From contig NW_025316735.1 in assembly GCF_910594005.1 (NCBI RefSeq), positions 299,280 to 363,279 of the forward strand: a stretch of 64,000 bases of DNA, written 5' to 3'. Source of the DNA: Cervus elaphus (lineage: Eukaryota > Chordata > Mammalia > Artiodactyla > Cervidae). Each line of letters starts with the position of its first letter. Within the stretch, counting starts at the first letter, position 1. This document shows positions 23,101 through 38,100 of the stretch, in pieces. Made by a program: the position numbers and the translations under genes. The notes under the pieces were generated by a model, which did no database searches, had not been told where the DNA came from, and saw only the letters and a program-made list of their open reading frames with translations.

Positions 23101-26100
23101 GACCACGGTGACTGCCACTCACTCTAGTCAAGGGTGCCCAGTTAGGAAGCACCTGCCTGGATCTGGGTTGGTATGGTCAGACTGGCAGCACATCCTCGGT
23201 CGAGGGTAGCAAGGAGGTCAAAGGAACCTCAGGGGAGTTGTGCATGGCCTCTCATGGCCAGGGCTGACCAGGGGGCACTGGTGAGGTGAGCCTGCAGTTA
23301 GGACTGGGTAGGCTCGGTATGTCTCACTAAATGAGCAAGAAGATGGGGGAGGTGGGGGTGGGTCTGCAACAGTGTGAGAGAATGTGCATGTGACATGCTA
23401 AGTGTAAGAGAGATGTGTGTATCAGTCTGGGTCCAATCCAGAGACACCCACACAGCGACTGGACCAGAGGAGGTTAACATAAGAGTTGATCGGCAGTGAT
23501 GAGTGTAAGAGAGCTGTGGGCCACCCTGAGGCAGAGGGCAGGAGCTTGGGGAAGGGGCTCCCTCCCCAGAGTGGGGTCACAGCTCACTGCATATTGAGAA
23601 GTTGGCTGGGTTGCAGGGGCCAGGACTGGTCTGCAGCCTCGGGGGCCAGCGGGAGGTGACCCTCCAGTACACGGGGGAGCTGAGGCTGGTGCACAAAGGC
23701 TGGTGATGGGTGCATCTGGGGGCTATGGGAGGTGATCGCGGGGCAAGGGCGTGGGCTACATTGGCGCCAAGGGGCTGCGTGCATTTGGCATGGACTGAGG
23801 CAGAGCATGCAGGATGTCCCCACAATGTGCTGCAGAAGTGAGGGATGACAACCAGAAACCCTCGTCCACCTGCGTGGTTCTCCACCACACAGGAGGGCAC
23901 TCACAGCTTCTGTGTGGGTCTGAGAATGTGTACGAGTATGACCAGTGTTCATGTGTGAGTGTTCACACAGGGCTGAGCTTGTGGACAGTTGAATGAGTGA
24001 AAGTGAAGTAGAGACTTGGGCCTGCTTCTCTCTGCATACAAATGTGAGTAAATGACACATCCAGCCAGGTGTGGAGCATTGAAGACTGCCTTTCCAGGAT
24101 ACAAAAAGGCTGGTGACTGCGTGTGCCGAATGAGACCATCCATGCCTGGTGGCTCTGCTTGTAAAGATGCTGGAGGAGGCCCTCCTTGGAACAGGACAGC
24201 CCGCTGTCCCCACTGAGTGTTAGTTGCACATCTTCTCCTGCAGGGGTGGGGCAGGGTGGGAGCATATGGGGCCTTGGGCCCACATGCCTGTCTCTGTTTC
24301 CATCTGCTGCATACCTGTGCATACACATTCATGCATATACACACACATGCCATGAAGGGGGCCTGGGGTCTCTGCAAATGCGAGCAGCAGCCAGGACCTT
24401 TGGCAGGTATGTCATGAGCAGTGTGGGACCCATCCCCACTCCTGTGAGAGCAAAGCCCAGCTCCTCACCCTCTGGTGTGATGCCAGGGCAACTTGAGGGG
24501 CCAGAACCCCACGTGGTGCTGGCAACATCTGTCGAGGCAGAAACGTGGGACTAGGTGTTGGGGGAGGACCCTGTCACCCAGCAGCATTCGGGGTGGAAGG
24601 TGTGGGTGGGGCAGGTTTTACAAGTCCTGCTGTGTCGACCTGCCCCAAGTTCCAGGGGAGACTCTCATCAGAGGTTGGTCAAAAAGCCCTTCCTGGCAAA
24701 ACGGTGCCAGCAGGGAGGGGTGGTCAGCTGGCAAGGCCTGGGGCTTCCTGGTGGGGCCAGCATCTGCCTTGCTCCTGAGTCCCATCGCCGCTTTGTTAGT
24801 CATCGTCCAAACCCCAAGATGCCCACCCTCCAGCTCTTTGACCATGGGAAGTCTTCTCACCTCCCAGCCTCCGTGTTCTTACCTATTTAATGGGGCAGTG
24901 AAGAGGTTTGCCCAGTGATTATAAATCGGAAGTGTGAACTTCATACCGCGTGTACCTGTGCAAAGGTGAGGCCTATACCAGCTCCTCCTCTCCCCAGCCT
25001 GCCCTTCTCTTGTTCACAGTCAGAGAAAGTGAGGCCCAGAGGAGGCTAGAACTTTACAGAGGCTGCACAGCCCCAGGAAACTGGACACCTCTGATGGCCC
25101 TTTCCGGGCTCTTCTCCTTCACCCTCTGGGGTTGGCCCCATCATCTGTAGGGCCCACCATAGAATGCAGATTGTTCTAGAATTATGAATTATTTTAGGAC
25201 AATGACAGGAGAGCATTAAACCAAGTATGGGGAACTGTGGTCTCCCCAGGCTACACCCCCCTGAGGCCAGCCCTGCACCCACACCCTCGTTCCCTACCTT
25301 GGACCATGTGTTTTTCCATCTAAACGTGTCTGTGACAAGGAGGAGCATTAAGGCGGCCATGCCCTGAGTAGGGACCACCTGGGAAGCATTTTAAGTGCAT
25401 TTAAGACTGTTTCTGCTCACAATCATCGCCCAACCCACAAATCACTTTTGGCAGCAACAGACCAGGCCCCACATGGATCCTGTAGGACCTGGCTCGGAGA
25501 TGAGAGCAGGCAGTGCTCTCATCCTGCACGTGAAGTCTGTGTGGTGGTGACTGGACCAGCTCGGAGGTGGGGGCTCCCTGGAGCTCAAGGCACCTCCCAG
25601 CCCCTGGACCATTGAATGTACATGTGCTCAAGGGGGCCCCAGGGGAGGAGCCCTATTCTGGATCTGCTCCTCACTACCTGGTAGGTGGAGTGAGCATCTC
25701 GCCCCCGCTTAGAAGACCGATCTGCAAGCCCTACCCCCCATGGGTGGCTCCCAGGGCTGCCAGTTCTTGCACAGCTGACCGAGGCCACAAGGATTATATC
25801 CTGAGAGAATAAGAAGGCAAAAGTCGCGATATTCTGCTGATGTGGGTGCAGGCGTCCCACACCATCCTTGACAGTACTCCGGAGACCAGAATGCAGACCT
25901 CACTTCTCCACGGAGAGCTCTGGCACACCAAGGAGAGCTGGTGGCCAGGCAGGCTGGCAGACACAGGCTACCCTTGGCTGTGTGCCATCTGGGGGACCCA
26001 CCCACACCCACCCTGGGCTTCCCCCCTCCCCACCAACTGAGTCTCCTGCAGCTCTGGGGTTGGGGCCCTGAAGGCAGCATCTCAGATCGCTAGTGGTTGG

Positions 26101-29100
26101 CGCTCACCTTTCTGCCAGGATGAGAAGGAGGCTGGCAGCACAGAGCCCCCTTCCCATCCAGCATGGTGTCACAAGCCTGGACTGCCACCAGGTCACCACC
26201 CTGTCAAGCCACTGGGAAATCTCTCATTCTCTTTGTGGCCAGAAAGTCAACCTTCCCGAAAGATGGTGCACCCTCCGGGGCTGCTTTCTACTGCAGGCCA
26301 GTGTCCCTGACTTGCGGTCACCGCCCAGGACTTGGGGTGGGGGTGGAGGGTGGGCACAGTAACCGTGGGTTCTGGACCATGTGACATGGGGTTGAGCAGG
26401 CCGGTGAGGGCTATGCTGCTGGAAAGACAGCCCTCCAAATCCCAATCCCCTGGCTGGCTGCACATGTGCCCTCGAGCATACAAACAACTTTCTTTCTGTC
26501 CTGCCCAGGTGTCTGTTTGCAAAGCAGTGATCCCATCAGCAGCTCCATCTGGGGCTGCGAAGAAAATGCAGGGTCACCATGTGCCACGGGGCCTGGCCTC
26601 GTGCTGTGTGAGTCCACCTGGCCGTGCTCACCCCACTCTGCACCTTTGAGAGGCGGGGTGGGTGAATGCGGTGGGCCAGGTCCTCTGGAGAAGGTGGCAG
26701 TGGAGGGAAAAGCAAGCCACTCCTCTTGCTGTCCGCAGGGCTGTGAGCATCAGCTTCTGCGCTCCTTCCCCAGCCCCCCACAGCCCACCCCAGAGCTCCC
26801 CCTAGACTCTTTGACTTGCAACCTTCATGGAGTGTTGGAGGGAAAGGAAGCTGGGCTGCTGCTTATGAATCAGGCACTTGTTTTGGGGCAGCAGGGCTGT
26901 GTCTGGTGTTGACCCCCACTTTGAATCTGCCTTCCCAGACCCGGCCTTACTGGGGCAGGACAGGGGGCCACCGTGGGCTCGGAGCCCTTCTGATTTCTGT
27001 GAGGAGTGCAGACCCAGGTTTATTACTCTGCCAGGCAGTGCAGTGGGGCTTCAGTGCACTACAGGTGGGGAGCAGCTGCCCCTTCCCTCTCGTTGGCTGA
27101 GGAAACACCACAGGGACCCTCCTGCCTTTGTCACAAGAGCAGTATGAGCAGTGCTGTAGGGTCCTCTTTGGGACCCCGAACTGTGTACTTCTCAGGAAGC
27201 GTGAGCCAGTGGAGTGCATCCTAGCTGTGCAGGAGGATCTGTCAGCTGTGGCCTGTCACTCTGCCCAGCTTGCAAAAGGCCTGCTCCGAGCTAGTGCCAT
27301 TGGCTGCCTTTTCACAGAAGCATCAAGGCCAGTCTTGAGGCCATTTGGGGCTGACACAGTTCTCTGAGCTGCCAGCCATCCCTGCTAGGGTTGGCTACTA
27401 AATCCCGAAGAAATGAACACTCTGAGTGTATCTGAGAGGCAGTCCATGTCCTCGTGGCCAGTTGGGAGGCTGTGGGACAGGAGGGTGGCATCCAGCCATG
27501 TGTGGGTGGCTCCTGTCGTGGTCTCTACCAGTGAGACCCCCGGCAAGGGAAGTCAGGTCTCAGTGCTCCCTCCCCAGAGTTCCCCAGAGTGACTTCTTCC
27601 TAGGGCTCCTGGAGCTGCCACCCCCTTGGATGGCAGGCAGCATGATGCTCTGGGTGGATCCCTTCCCCCAAGAGGTGGCAGGGCAGGAAGGCCACACGCA
27701 GAGCCTGACTTGGGCACAGGGCCAGCTCCTTGGAGTTCAGCTGCCCTTCCCAGTACCTCACCTGCAGAGACCCAGTGATTCTGGGTCCCACTCCAGGGAC
27801 AGCACTCCTAGGGAGCAGTTTTCCGAAGGTCTAATAAGTCAGCTCCGTACCTGCAGCCCCCTCCTTCCATCTCTGTCTTTAGTGCCGGGTGTGCAGTAGC
27901 CTTTGACTACTGGCCAGAGCATCTCTCCCCTCCATCCTCTCTGCCTTACTTACCTTTGTGCTTAGCCCCATTTGTCTTTTCCCTCCTTCCCTCTCTCTCC
28001 CTCTGTTTCTCTTCCTGTTCCCTCCCTCTCCTGCTGGCTCCGTGGTCCAGCCTGTTTGGCAGGGCAGCACCCACACTGGGTGGGTGGGACCCAATCAATG
28101 CACACTTCAAGTTGGCATTCCCAGCCGGGTTGCCTTTGAAGTCATCCTTGGGAAGCCTGGCACAGTGCTGGCAACCTTCCAGTTTTCTTCTGTTTCACCA
28201 CTTTGGGATCCAAAAGGTCTTCACCAGTTCTCCTCACCTGACTCTAGTTGGCTCTTGATTGTTTCCCACACACAAGTGTGTCTTCAAGGACCCAGGCAGC
28301 CCCAGGGTATCTTCCACTGGTGTGGAGTGGACCAACCACTCATCTTGGTGGCTGCAAGAGAAGCAGAATGTAGGTGGAAACAAATTGATTGAAAAGAGAA
28401 ATCGCTCACACACAAGTACAATGTTTCTCATGTTTGCTTTGTGTGTTAGTATTTTTTATGCTTTGTAGAGAATATTGGCAGGTTTTCAGTTTTTTTTTAA
28501 AGCATCACCTGCCCATTTATCCATCTTTTTAAAATTTCTTACTATTTAAAAATAACTGTTTATGATGCAAAATGTTGAACATACACCAAGTCAAGAGAGT
28601 AGTAGGATGAGTGCCCCATTGGTTCACCCAACGTGGCCATGGTCAGCATCCCTCTTCCTCATGGCATTTACAGCTCTACCCACAGCCTCTCAGTGATAAA
28701 TTTAGGCCACAATTACATACGTTGAAATGCACAAATCTTGGCTGTATGTTGTTGACAAATGGATGTCCCTGTGTGACCCACACCCCATCAAGATATGAAA
28801 CATGTATGTTTCCCAGAATATGCCCCCTGCTTTTCCAGTCTATTACCTCCCCTACCCCCAGCTGGTACCCAGTTTGATTTCTGTCACCTAAAATCAGTCT
28901 GGAACGGTGCCATGTGATTCTTTTGTGCTGCTTCTTCCACTTAGCAGGATGTCTATGAGATGTGTCCAGGCTGTCGTGTGTATCAATAGTTTGTGCCCCA
29001 TCCTAACTGCATAGGGTTCCATGGTGTGATGGACTGAGGTTTGTTATCTGATAACCTGCTGGAACACATCTGGGTTCTTCCCAGTTCTTGGCTCTGTGAA

Positions 29101-32100
29101 TAACCCCAGCATTTGTGAACAAGTCACTTGACGGACATATGTTTTCATTTTTCTCAGATAAATGGAGTGGAATTTTTCGGTACTATGGTAGGAGCATGTT
29201 TGACTTTAGATGAAGATTTTGTTACTTACAGGGGCTTCCCAGGTGGAACTAGTGGTAAAGAACCCACCTGCCAATGCAGGAGGTGTAAGTGATGCAGGTT
29301 CAATCCTTGAGTCGGTAAGATCTCTTAGAGGAGGGCATGGCAACCCACTCCAGTATTCTTGTCTGGAGGATTCCAAGGACAGAGGAGACTGGAGGGCTAT
29401 AGTGCATAGGGTTACAAAGAGTTGGACACGACTGAAGTGACTTAGCATGCACGAATGTTGTTACTTATAAAGTGCTCTAGTTCATCTTTGGGGACCCCTG
29501 CCTGCTCTGCTTGTCTGGCAGCGTCTTGTACACTTCAAAACTCTGGCTCCAGGTGATTTGCTCAGAAGCTTGGGTGAAAGCCGAGTGGTTTACGTGCTTA
29601 TCTATCTCAGGTAATCGAGGATGATATTGCAACTGTTTATGCTTCCTCACTTCCTCCTTTTTCTGTTTTAAAGCAGTGTATTTGCAGCTAGTGTTTAGCT
29701 ATACAGATAACTGTGTGTTGATGTTCTTAGGAATACAGATGAGAAAGACCTAAGTTTTCTTTTTTGGCCCACAAGGAAGCTATTACTAAAATGTGAAGTT
29801 AGGCCGCTGGGAAAGGTGATCTGCCTGGGAGGGCTGCTGGGCTCTGCACCATGGTCGTCCCTCAGTCCCTCCTTCCCTCACGTGTTTCCCTGCCTCCCAC
29901 AGCCCCGCTGGGACTCTACTTCTCCAGGGACGCTTACTGGGAGAAGCTATACGTGGACCAGCCGGCCGGCACGCCCCTGCTCTATGTCCATGCCCTGCAG
30001 GACGTGCCAGAGGAGATGCCCAGCTTCCGCCTGGGCTAGCACCTCTACAGCGCCTACCACACGCGGCTGCACGAGAATGACTGGGTCCGCATCCAGGAGG
30101 ACACGGGGCTTCTCTACCTTAACCAGAGCCTGGATCACAGCTCCTGGGAGAAGCTCAACATCCGCAGTAAGGGGGCGGCCCTGACCCCACCCCCACATGC
30201 CTCATTACCCACCCCGCCCTGCCCTCACCTGGTCCTTCCTTAGAGCCCATCACACAGCTCCTACGACTCCTGCTGTGTAAGAGTGGAGCAAGTGAGATGG
30301 GGCTGGCCTGTCCTCTTTGTCCAGCCCGTGAGGGAGCCAGGATGAGCTTGAGGACCACTGATGACCCTCAGGCCTCCTGAGGCTGTTGGGATTTTGGAGA
30401 ACTTATGTGGAGGACTTGAGGGGCTCTCTCCATGCTGGCTCCAAATGTCTTCCAGTTGGATTAACAGAGATGTGGGGTTGTGAGAGAAGAGTTAAGAAAG
30501 GCTAGAGACATCCCAAGATCTTGATTTAGTGGATGATCTGGAACTTGGTGGAGAAGCAGCTGTTTGCACAGAAAGCCCACCTTACCATCAGCAGCAGGCT
30601 GCTCTTGGCACCTGGTGAGGACTGGGGCCTGGTGCCGGGGAGGAAAGTGGAGCAGGAGGAAGGCCTGGACGGCTTCTCAGAGCAGGGGTCCAAGCTGGAG
30701 TGAAGGCCATGTGTGACCCTGGTACTGGGAGGAGGTTGTTTGTGGAGCAGAGTTCTGCCTTGTGGCACCAAATGGTGATCACAACCCCACCTCTTGCTCT
30801 ATAGACATGGCCTCCCTGGGCCCTCACGCCAGCTCTGAGCTCCTGTGAGTGCTGAGAGGCAGACACTCTGCTGTGAACAGTACTGCCAGAGTGAAATTTG
30901 CCAAGGGTCTGAGTTTCATAGGAGGCCTGTTCTGTTCGTGATTGGAGAGCAGCCTCATGCACCTGCCAGCTCTAGTCAGGAGAGAAATCACAGTAATTAG
31001 AACAGAGAAAGTTTATATGGAGAATTATTAACCACAGCAGGGGACTGGAGCAACAGAGGACAGGCTAGTAAGAAGCAGAGAACTGATGAATATGGGAGGA
31101 GTAGATGTAGCGGGGGGACACTTACCTAGAGCTAAGATAGAAGGCCCAGGAAGAGCCCCCGCCCCAGCTGAGATCCAGATGGGTTGGACGGGGGTTGCTA
31201 TGGTGCCTCCATGATGGAATTTGCCAGAAATCCCCTCTCTAGGTGCTGGGGAAGTCTGTGTCTCTGCAGGGGTGGCATGGAATTCCCTGGGGGTCCCGTG
31301 GTTAGGACTCTGAGCTTTCATTGTTGAGGTCTTGGGTTCAGTCCCTGGTCAGGGAACTAAGATCCCACAAGCAGCAACACTGGCAAAAATAGAATAGAAT
31401 AAGTGTTTTATTTATTTTTAATTGAGGGATAATTACAGTATTGTGTTGGCTTCTGCCATACATCACAATGAATCAGCCATAGGTATACATATGTCCCCTC
31501 CCTCTTGAACCTCTCTCCCCCCTCCCACCCAATTCCACCCCTGTAGTGTTTTTAAAAGTGAGAAAAGAAAGAAAGTGGTTGGGGTAGTGGGTGAGGGAGG
31601 GAAGGGAGGTCACCTGAGGTGCCAAGAGCCTGCCTTGGGGAAGCACTCCATCTTAGACCCAGGGTTCAGCGCACCTCTCTGAGGAAGGGTATTTGAACTG
31701 AGATTTGGAATAATCAGAGAGATGGACCTGTGAGGCACCCCCCAGGATGAGGGAGCAGAGCCATAGGGCCCTGAGGCTGCCAGATCCCAAGTCCAGGGCC
31801 GTAGGGGGCAAGCAGGAGGTAGGGGGCAGGGCGGGGTTCCCAGCAGAGCCCCGCTAGCCTTGGTGAGGACTAGGCTTTGCACCAGCCCGGAGCTCCTGCC
31901 CTCTCCCCATTCAGATCCCAGCTGGGCAGGTGTGGCTGACACCCTGGCGGGGCCTGACTTGTCTCTGCAGAGGGCGGCTTCCCGCTGCTTACCATCTACC
32001 TGCGGGTCTTCCTGTCACCCACATCCCTACGTGAGGGCGAGTGCCAGTGGCCAGGCTGTGCCCGAGTGTACTTCTCCATCATCAATGCCTCCTTCCCGGC

Positions 32101-35100
32101 TTGTGGCGCCCTCAAGCCCCGGGAGCTCTGCTTCCCTGAGTCAGGCCTGTCCTTCCGCATCCGGGAGAACAGGCCCCCTGGCACCTTCCACCAGTTCTGC
32201 CTGCTGCCCGTGCAGTTCCTCTGCCCCAACGTCAGTGTGGCCTACAGGCTCCTGGGAGGTGAGTGCCAGCCGCATGGAGCCTTCCTCGATGCCTGCCGAG
32301 TGCCAGGCATGGCCCTGCAGTTCCTCTACATGAGCCGTCCAAGTTGATTACACCACCCCATCATCCATTCATTCAGAGGTCCACGTGTATCTCATGTATG
32401 CTGGCCACAGGCCAGGCATGGTTCTAGGGACCAGGGATGAAACAGTGAACAAGTTCAGGCCCAAATCCTGCCTGTCTGGACCTTCAATGCCTGGGGCAGG
32501 TGGAGACCACACAGGCGCTAAGGACGTTGGGTGGCCTCTGAAGGGACCAGGTGGGAGGTAATGCTGAGAAGGCACGGACTGGTGGAGACCACTGTCCTAA
32601 ATCAGGTGGCTGGAGCAAGGTAAAGGAGGGTGCCCAGCAAGCAGGGCGAGCTCATTCAAAAGTGCGGAGGGGGAGGTGCGGCTGGAGGGGAGGGCAGAGG
32701 CTGCTGAGGGCAGAAAAATGCAAGGGAGGGGGCAGGACTTCCTGATGAGGGGACTAGGGAGCCATAGAAGGTGTTTTCAGGAGTGGGGGGAGGGTGTCAT
32801 TGACAGGATATAACTTACTTTAAAAGGTTAGTCGGGCTGATGTGTTCGAAATGATTTGGGGCGAGTGGTTTGGAGGAAGCAGGAAAACTATGAAGAGGCA
32901 GGAGACATCCTTGAGTGAGAGGATGAGGACTGGGGTTGAGGGTGAAAGCCTTTAGGCCACAAGAAGCAGGCAGATTCTGGGCATGTTTTTGCAGGAAGAT
33001 CCAGCAAGATTTTCTGGGGAGTTGAATGTGGGGTGTTGAGAGATTCACAAGGGGACCAAGCATGGTTCCAGGATTCCGCCTGAGCCACTGTAAGGACAGT
33101 GGACCTTGTCACAAGATAGTCCTACCACACGATGGCCCTGGGGAAGCCACATGGATATGGGGTAGGGGAAGGGCACTGGATCCGAGTGGAGATGAGAGAA
33201 GGCAACTGAGCCGCTGTGTGTGAGGTGCCATTGGACAGTTTAAAGGGGACTTAAAGGGGACACTTTTATGCTGGATGGCTGGTAAGTGAAGCCTGGATTC
33301 CCCCCAGGTTGATGGCACCCACACATGGTCATAACGTTAAAGGAGCACTCAGTAGTGTAAGGAAAGTAGTCACTCACACTTCCACATCCCTTCATTTATC
33401 CTGCCACAGGGATGGATGTCTTTGTACAAAATTGTCCCCAAAGCATATGGTTTAGTGTGCTGCCTTTTTCACTTAAAAAGAAAAGCCATTTTTGTAACCA
33501 TAAGCAATACAGGGAAATGTGTAGTTCACATGTAATATGTGGCTCTGATGTGATTTTCCACCAAGTGGAGTTGACAGCCCTCCTGAGGTTGGCTATGGGG
33601 TGGTCACTGTTGACCTTCAAGCGTTCAGCTTTTCCCCCTTTCTGGGTCCTTTCTGGAGGATGAATTCGAGGACAGGCTTGGGTTGAAGAGTATATTGTTA
33701 TTACTGGTCCTCCCCTCACCAGGTTGCAGTTAGTCATTGAACTTACAGCAGTGTCTGGCGATGAACACACACAGCATCTCATCTTCTGGGGCTTCCCTGG
33801 TGGCTCAGCTGATAGAAAATCTACCTGCAGTGTGGGAGACCTGGGTTCAATCCCTGGGTTGGGAAGACCCCCTTGGAAAAGGGAACGGCTACCCACTCCA
33901 ATATTCTGGCCTACAGAATTCCATGAACTGTATAGTCCATGGGGTCGCAGAGTCAGACATGACTGAGCAACTCTCACTTCACTTCATCTTCTGGCGAGGA
34001 AGCTGAAGAACAGAGACAGAACCATCAGCCTCAGGCCACGCAGCCTGCAGGTGTATAGGGCAGGGATCCAAACCAGGCAGTCAGAAATATTTGTGTGTTA
34101 ACATGAAATTACACCAGATGTCCCCAATGTTGGTTTTCAAGTGGTGGAATTGTGGCTTTTTTCTCACATTCTCTAAAATGAGCATGTCTTGCTTCCACAG
34201 TTAAGAAAATTCCTGACAGTTTTTCAGATACCAGCAAACGCTAGGAGCTGGATCTCTGGGCCTGCAGCGTGACTGGTGCCAGCCCTCGCCACAGAGGAGG
34301 CAGGCAGGGTGTGTGAAGGGGTGTGCCCTCCTAGGTGATTGGGTTGAGGACCTGAGGCAGACCTCCTGGTCCCTGCTCTTCCCTATCAGCACCAGTGCAG
34401 GCTGCAGGCACAGTGATGCTCAGAGCATAATCTCCACTGCAAACTGTGCTTGGAGGCTGTGCTCCACTGTGGAAGCTGAAGAGGGGCCACGGCCCAGGCC
34501 CAGCATGCACCCCAGCTCTGTCTCCTCTTGCACACTGCTCCCTGTGGGGCCCTGAGGAAGGCAGCTCACCCTCCCCTCAGCTCAGGGTCATCCTGGGGTT
34601 GCTGGTCTGTTTGGTGCTCAGGTGAGAGTCTGCCTTTCCGCTGCGATCCGGACAGCCTGGAGGTGAGCACGCGCTGGACCCTGGACCGTGAGCAGCGGGA
34701 GAAGTATGAGCTGGTGGCCGCGTGCACGGTTCGCATGGGCATGCGCGAGGAGGAGGTGATGGTGCCCTTCCCTGTGACCGTGTACGACGAGGACGACTCT
34801 GCGCCCACCTTCTTCGGGGGCGTCGACAGTGCCAGCGCGGTGGTGGAGTTCAAGCGGAAGGAGGTGCCTATGCGTTTGTCTGGTGCTTCTCTAGTGTCTG
34901 TCATCTCTTTGTTGTGCATCTGGGTCTCTCCATTCGTCATTTGTTCCTCGGTCTATTCAGCTGTCCATCTAGCCATCCAGACATGTGGCTGACCATCACT
35001 GTGGTTATTCGTCTTTCATTTGTCCATCAGTCTGTCTGTTGGGGTTTTGTTGGTTTCCAGGACAGCTGAGGAGGAGAGAGGACCAGCCCCACTGGCCCCG

Positions 35101-38100
35101 AGCTGACCTCTGCCCTGGGAAGCGGGTGAGGGGAGGGGTTGGGGTGCCGGTGGGGTTGAGGGTAAGGGTGCCCAGCCTCTGACTCAACCATCAGGGCTCG
35201 CATCAGAGGGGCACAACTGTGGTACTGCAGAGGCGGGGCACACTGCCCCAAGGAGACGGAGAGGACATCTGCCAGGAGGGTGTTCCCTTCTTCGGGCTGT
35301 CAGCCCCTCAAGGGAGGGCCAGTGAGTTCAGGGAGGGTACCCCGGAGTGGAGGAAGACAGGCCAGTGGATCCGGCAGGGGTGTCCCTGCGCCGCCCCTCC
35401 CATCGGGGCCCCGCCTTCCTCTTGCCTGTGCAGGCGGAGCGTGACTGCCACCTGCTGGGCCCTGGGCTGTCCTGCAGCCGGCAGGCTGGCGGGAGCAAGG
35501 GGAGGGTCGGGGTCGGATATGCTGTGGTTGCCTGCTTCTCTGGACACCCAGGGAGCAGGTTTGGTGGATGGATGGGCAAGAGGAAAGCACATGGAGTAGG
35601 GAAATGTCCCATGAGCCTGGCGGGGCAGCTCCATGGTAACACTGTGGAGCTTGGCCAGGAGTGAGAGCAGAGATGACATGTGGCTTTACTCAGAACCCCC
35701 CTCATGACCCCATCTAGCCTGGGGTACAGAAGAAGCTGTAGGAGAGCATTCTGGTGGACACTGTGCTTAGGTCCCAGCTCTGTCATCTGTCACTGCATGA
35801 CATTGAGCTAACTTCTCCACTGTGCGGGGCCCAGCTTCCTGGAAGGAGAGTGGGGGTGCCCACTCTGCACTGTGGGGACCTGAATGAGGTCTTCCACAGA
35901 GCACCAGGGCATCTGTTCTAACCCATAATCATGGGAAGTCTGGAGATGCCATTGCACCTGTTGCAGAGGTGAGGTGCAGTGGCCCAGGAAGGGTGACAAG
36001 CAGGCTGGCTGGGGGCCCCTTGCAGCTTGAACCCTGGTCAGGCTGTCCCTGGAGCCAGCTCTGACCGCACACACCTGATCCACCTGCAGGGCACATGCCC
36101 TCCTATGGGCTCTGGCTTTCGGGGCCCTGACTGGCCCCCGTATTCTTTGCAGGGCACAGTGGTAGCCACGTTACGTGTCTTCGATGCAGACGTGGTGCCA
36201 GCCTCTGGGGAGCTCCTGAGACGGTACACGAACACGCTGCTCTCTGGGGATGCCAAGGCCCTCCGGACCTTCCGAGTGGAGCACATGCCCAATGAGACCT
36301 TGGCCCAGGCCAACGGCAGCTTTGTGCGGGCAACCGTGCATGACTACAGTAAGAGGGGACCAGTGTGGCCTGACAGGGCCCCCTGGGGAACTGGCGACCT
36401 GCTTTCCTTGGGCAGGGCAGCACCCTGCACAAGTAGACACCTGTCCTGGCCCTCTCAGCCCCAGGTGGCCACCCCTTCCAACCCTCTTCCCAGCCTTTGT
36501 CTCTGCTGGGCTCACCTTGGCCACCTTGGTGGGTGTTTACAGGCTGTCCTTTCTCGCTGAACTGCCCCAAGGCCAAGGCTGACCCTGGCAGGACCCCCAC
36601 CACACTACCCTGTGCTGACCACGCCAGGGCTCACCGCAACCTCCTAGGTGCCCAAGTGCCCAGGGATCCTTAACCACCCCCCCCCCAGCAACTCTCCACT
36701 AACAGGAGTTGATGTCCAGTAGCAGCTCTGTGCCCTCAAATTGGAGGGTTCTGGGATGACTGTCCTGTCTGACTTCTGAAATGTGCCCACCCTCAGGGCT
36801 AAGCACCACGTGCCCCCAGGGCTCACCTGCAGGATTGGGTGTCCTCATCAGTTGCCAAACCTCCCCACCTCCCTCGTCTGCTCTCCTGCCTATGTTTTGT
36901 AGGATCACCTTTCAAATATGCCACTTGTGCTTGGATCCTTGTTTGGAGGCCTGCTTCTGGGGAACCCAGGATCACTGGTGCCTTTACCCCTTTCTGCCTG
37001 ACCTAATCCTATTTCCTGTCTTCTTCCTCACCAAGCTCTGATGACCTCTATTCTGTGCAAGGGAAAATGTCATCCTTGCCCCTGCACACTCACTCTGTAT
37101 GCCATGTGCACCCAGAGATCCTCGCCTCCTTTGTACTCCACTAAATGGGGATCTTAGCCTTGGCACACGGTGACTGCTCAGGAGTGTGGAAGCTCCTGGG
37201 TGCTTGAGGCCTGTGGAATCTGAGGGTCCATAGGAGGCTGGTACTGTTGCGAGAAGTTCTCAGGGGCCAGGACGGTCTTTCTGGGACCTTGCTGGTGGTG
37301 GTGGTGGGTCTTTACCTGTGTGTCCTTGCCCTGACATGCATCTTTCTTATACACATGCACACACACACACACCTCACTGAGGTTACCTCCCAGCTGAGGA
37401 GGGTCTTCTGGGCTCAGCTCAGCACAGTGACTCACATTTAAAATATTTCAACCTTAGTGCCTACAGCCAGGTCTGTTGTCTGTGTACCGTGTGGGTAGAA
37501 GTACCTGTTGTCACACGTATGCCCATGTGTCCAGGGAATGCTTTGCAGGGGAGATGTGCAGCATCGTGGGGCAGTGGTCTCCACCCTGGGCAGGGCCCCT
37601 ACCTATCATCACATGCCTCCACCTGCAGGGCTGGTTCTCAACCAGAGCCTCCCCATCTCGGAGAGCTGGGCTGTGCAGCTGGCCGTGCTGGTCAACGACT
37701 CAGACTTCCAGGGCCTGGGGGAGGGTGTCGTCCTCCTCCACTTCAATGTGTCCGTGCTGCCCATCAGCCTGAGCCTGCCCAGTGCCTACTCCTTCTCCGT
37801 GAGCCGGCGGGCCCACCGCTTTGCCCAGGTGAGCTCCTGGCCTCTTGCCAGCCTGGGGAGGGGAATGGAGGAGCAGGGACTCCCAGGATGGGGTCACATG
37901 GGGGACACCACCTCCCTGAGCACACAGAGTGGCCCTGGGGAGCAACAGGCACAAAGCCAAGGAGGCTAAGGCCGTGGGAGAAAGGAGTGGGGCTGGTGGG
38001 CTTTGTGGGCCCCTCTTTGCCCTCTCCCTTCTCAGCATGTTTACATTTTTTACTAATGAAAGAGCAGTGCCAGTTAAATCTATGCTGACTTGGAAAGACA

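Larger units (their letters stand above)
30167..31970 (+). other. RET: RET intron 2
   Basis: It holds a SINE at 31278-31390 and an artiodactyl L1 3' fragment at 31400-31545. The remainder is not recognised. Confidence 0.7.

Noticed and set aside
23584..24213. 209-codon - strand open frame in intron 1
   Set aside because: Rich in His, Ser, Thr and Cys from CA/TG-rich DNA. No start context, homology or splice pattern supports it.
30037..30045. Programmed stop-codon read-through in exon 2
   Set aside because: The codon is TAG followed by CAC, not the TGA-CTA context known for efficient mammalian read-through, and relatives have Gln here.
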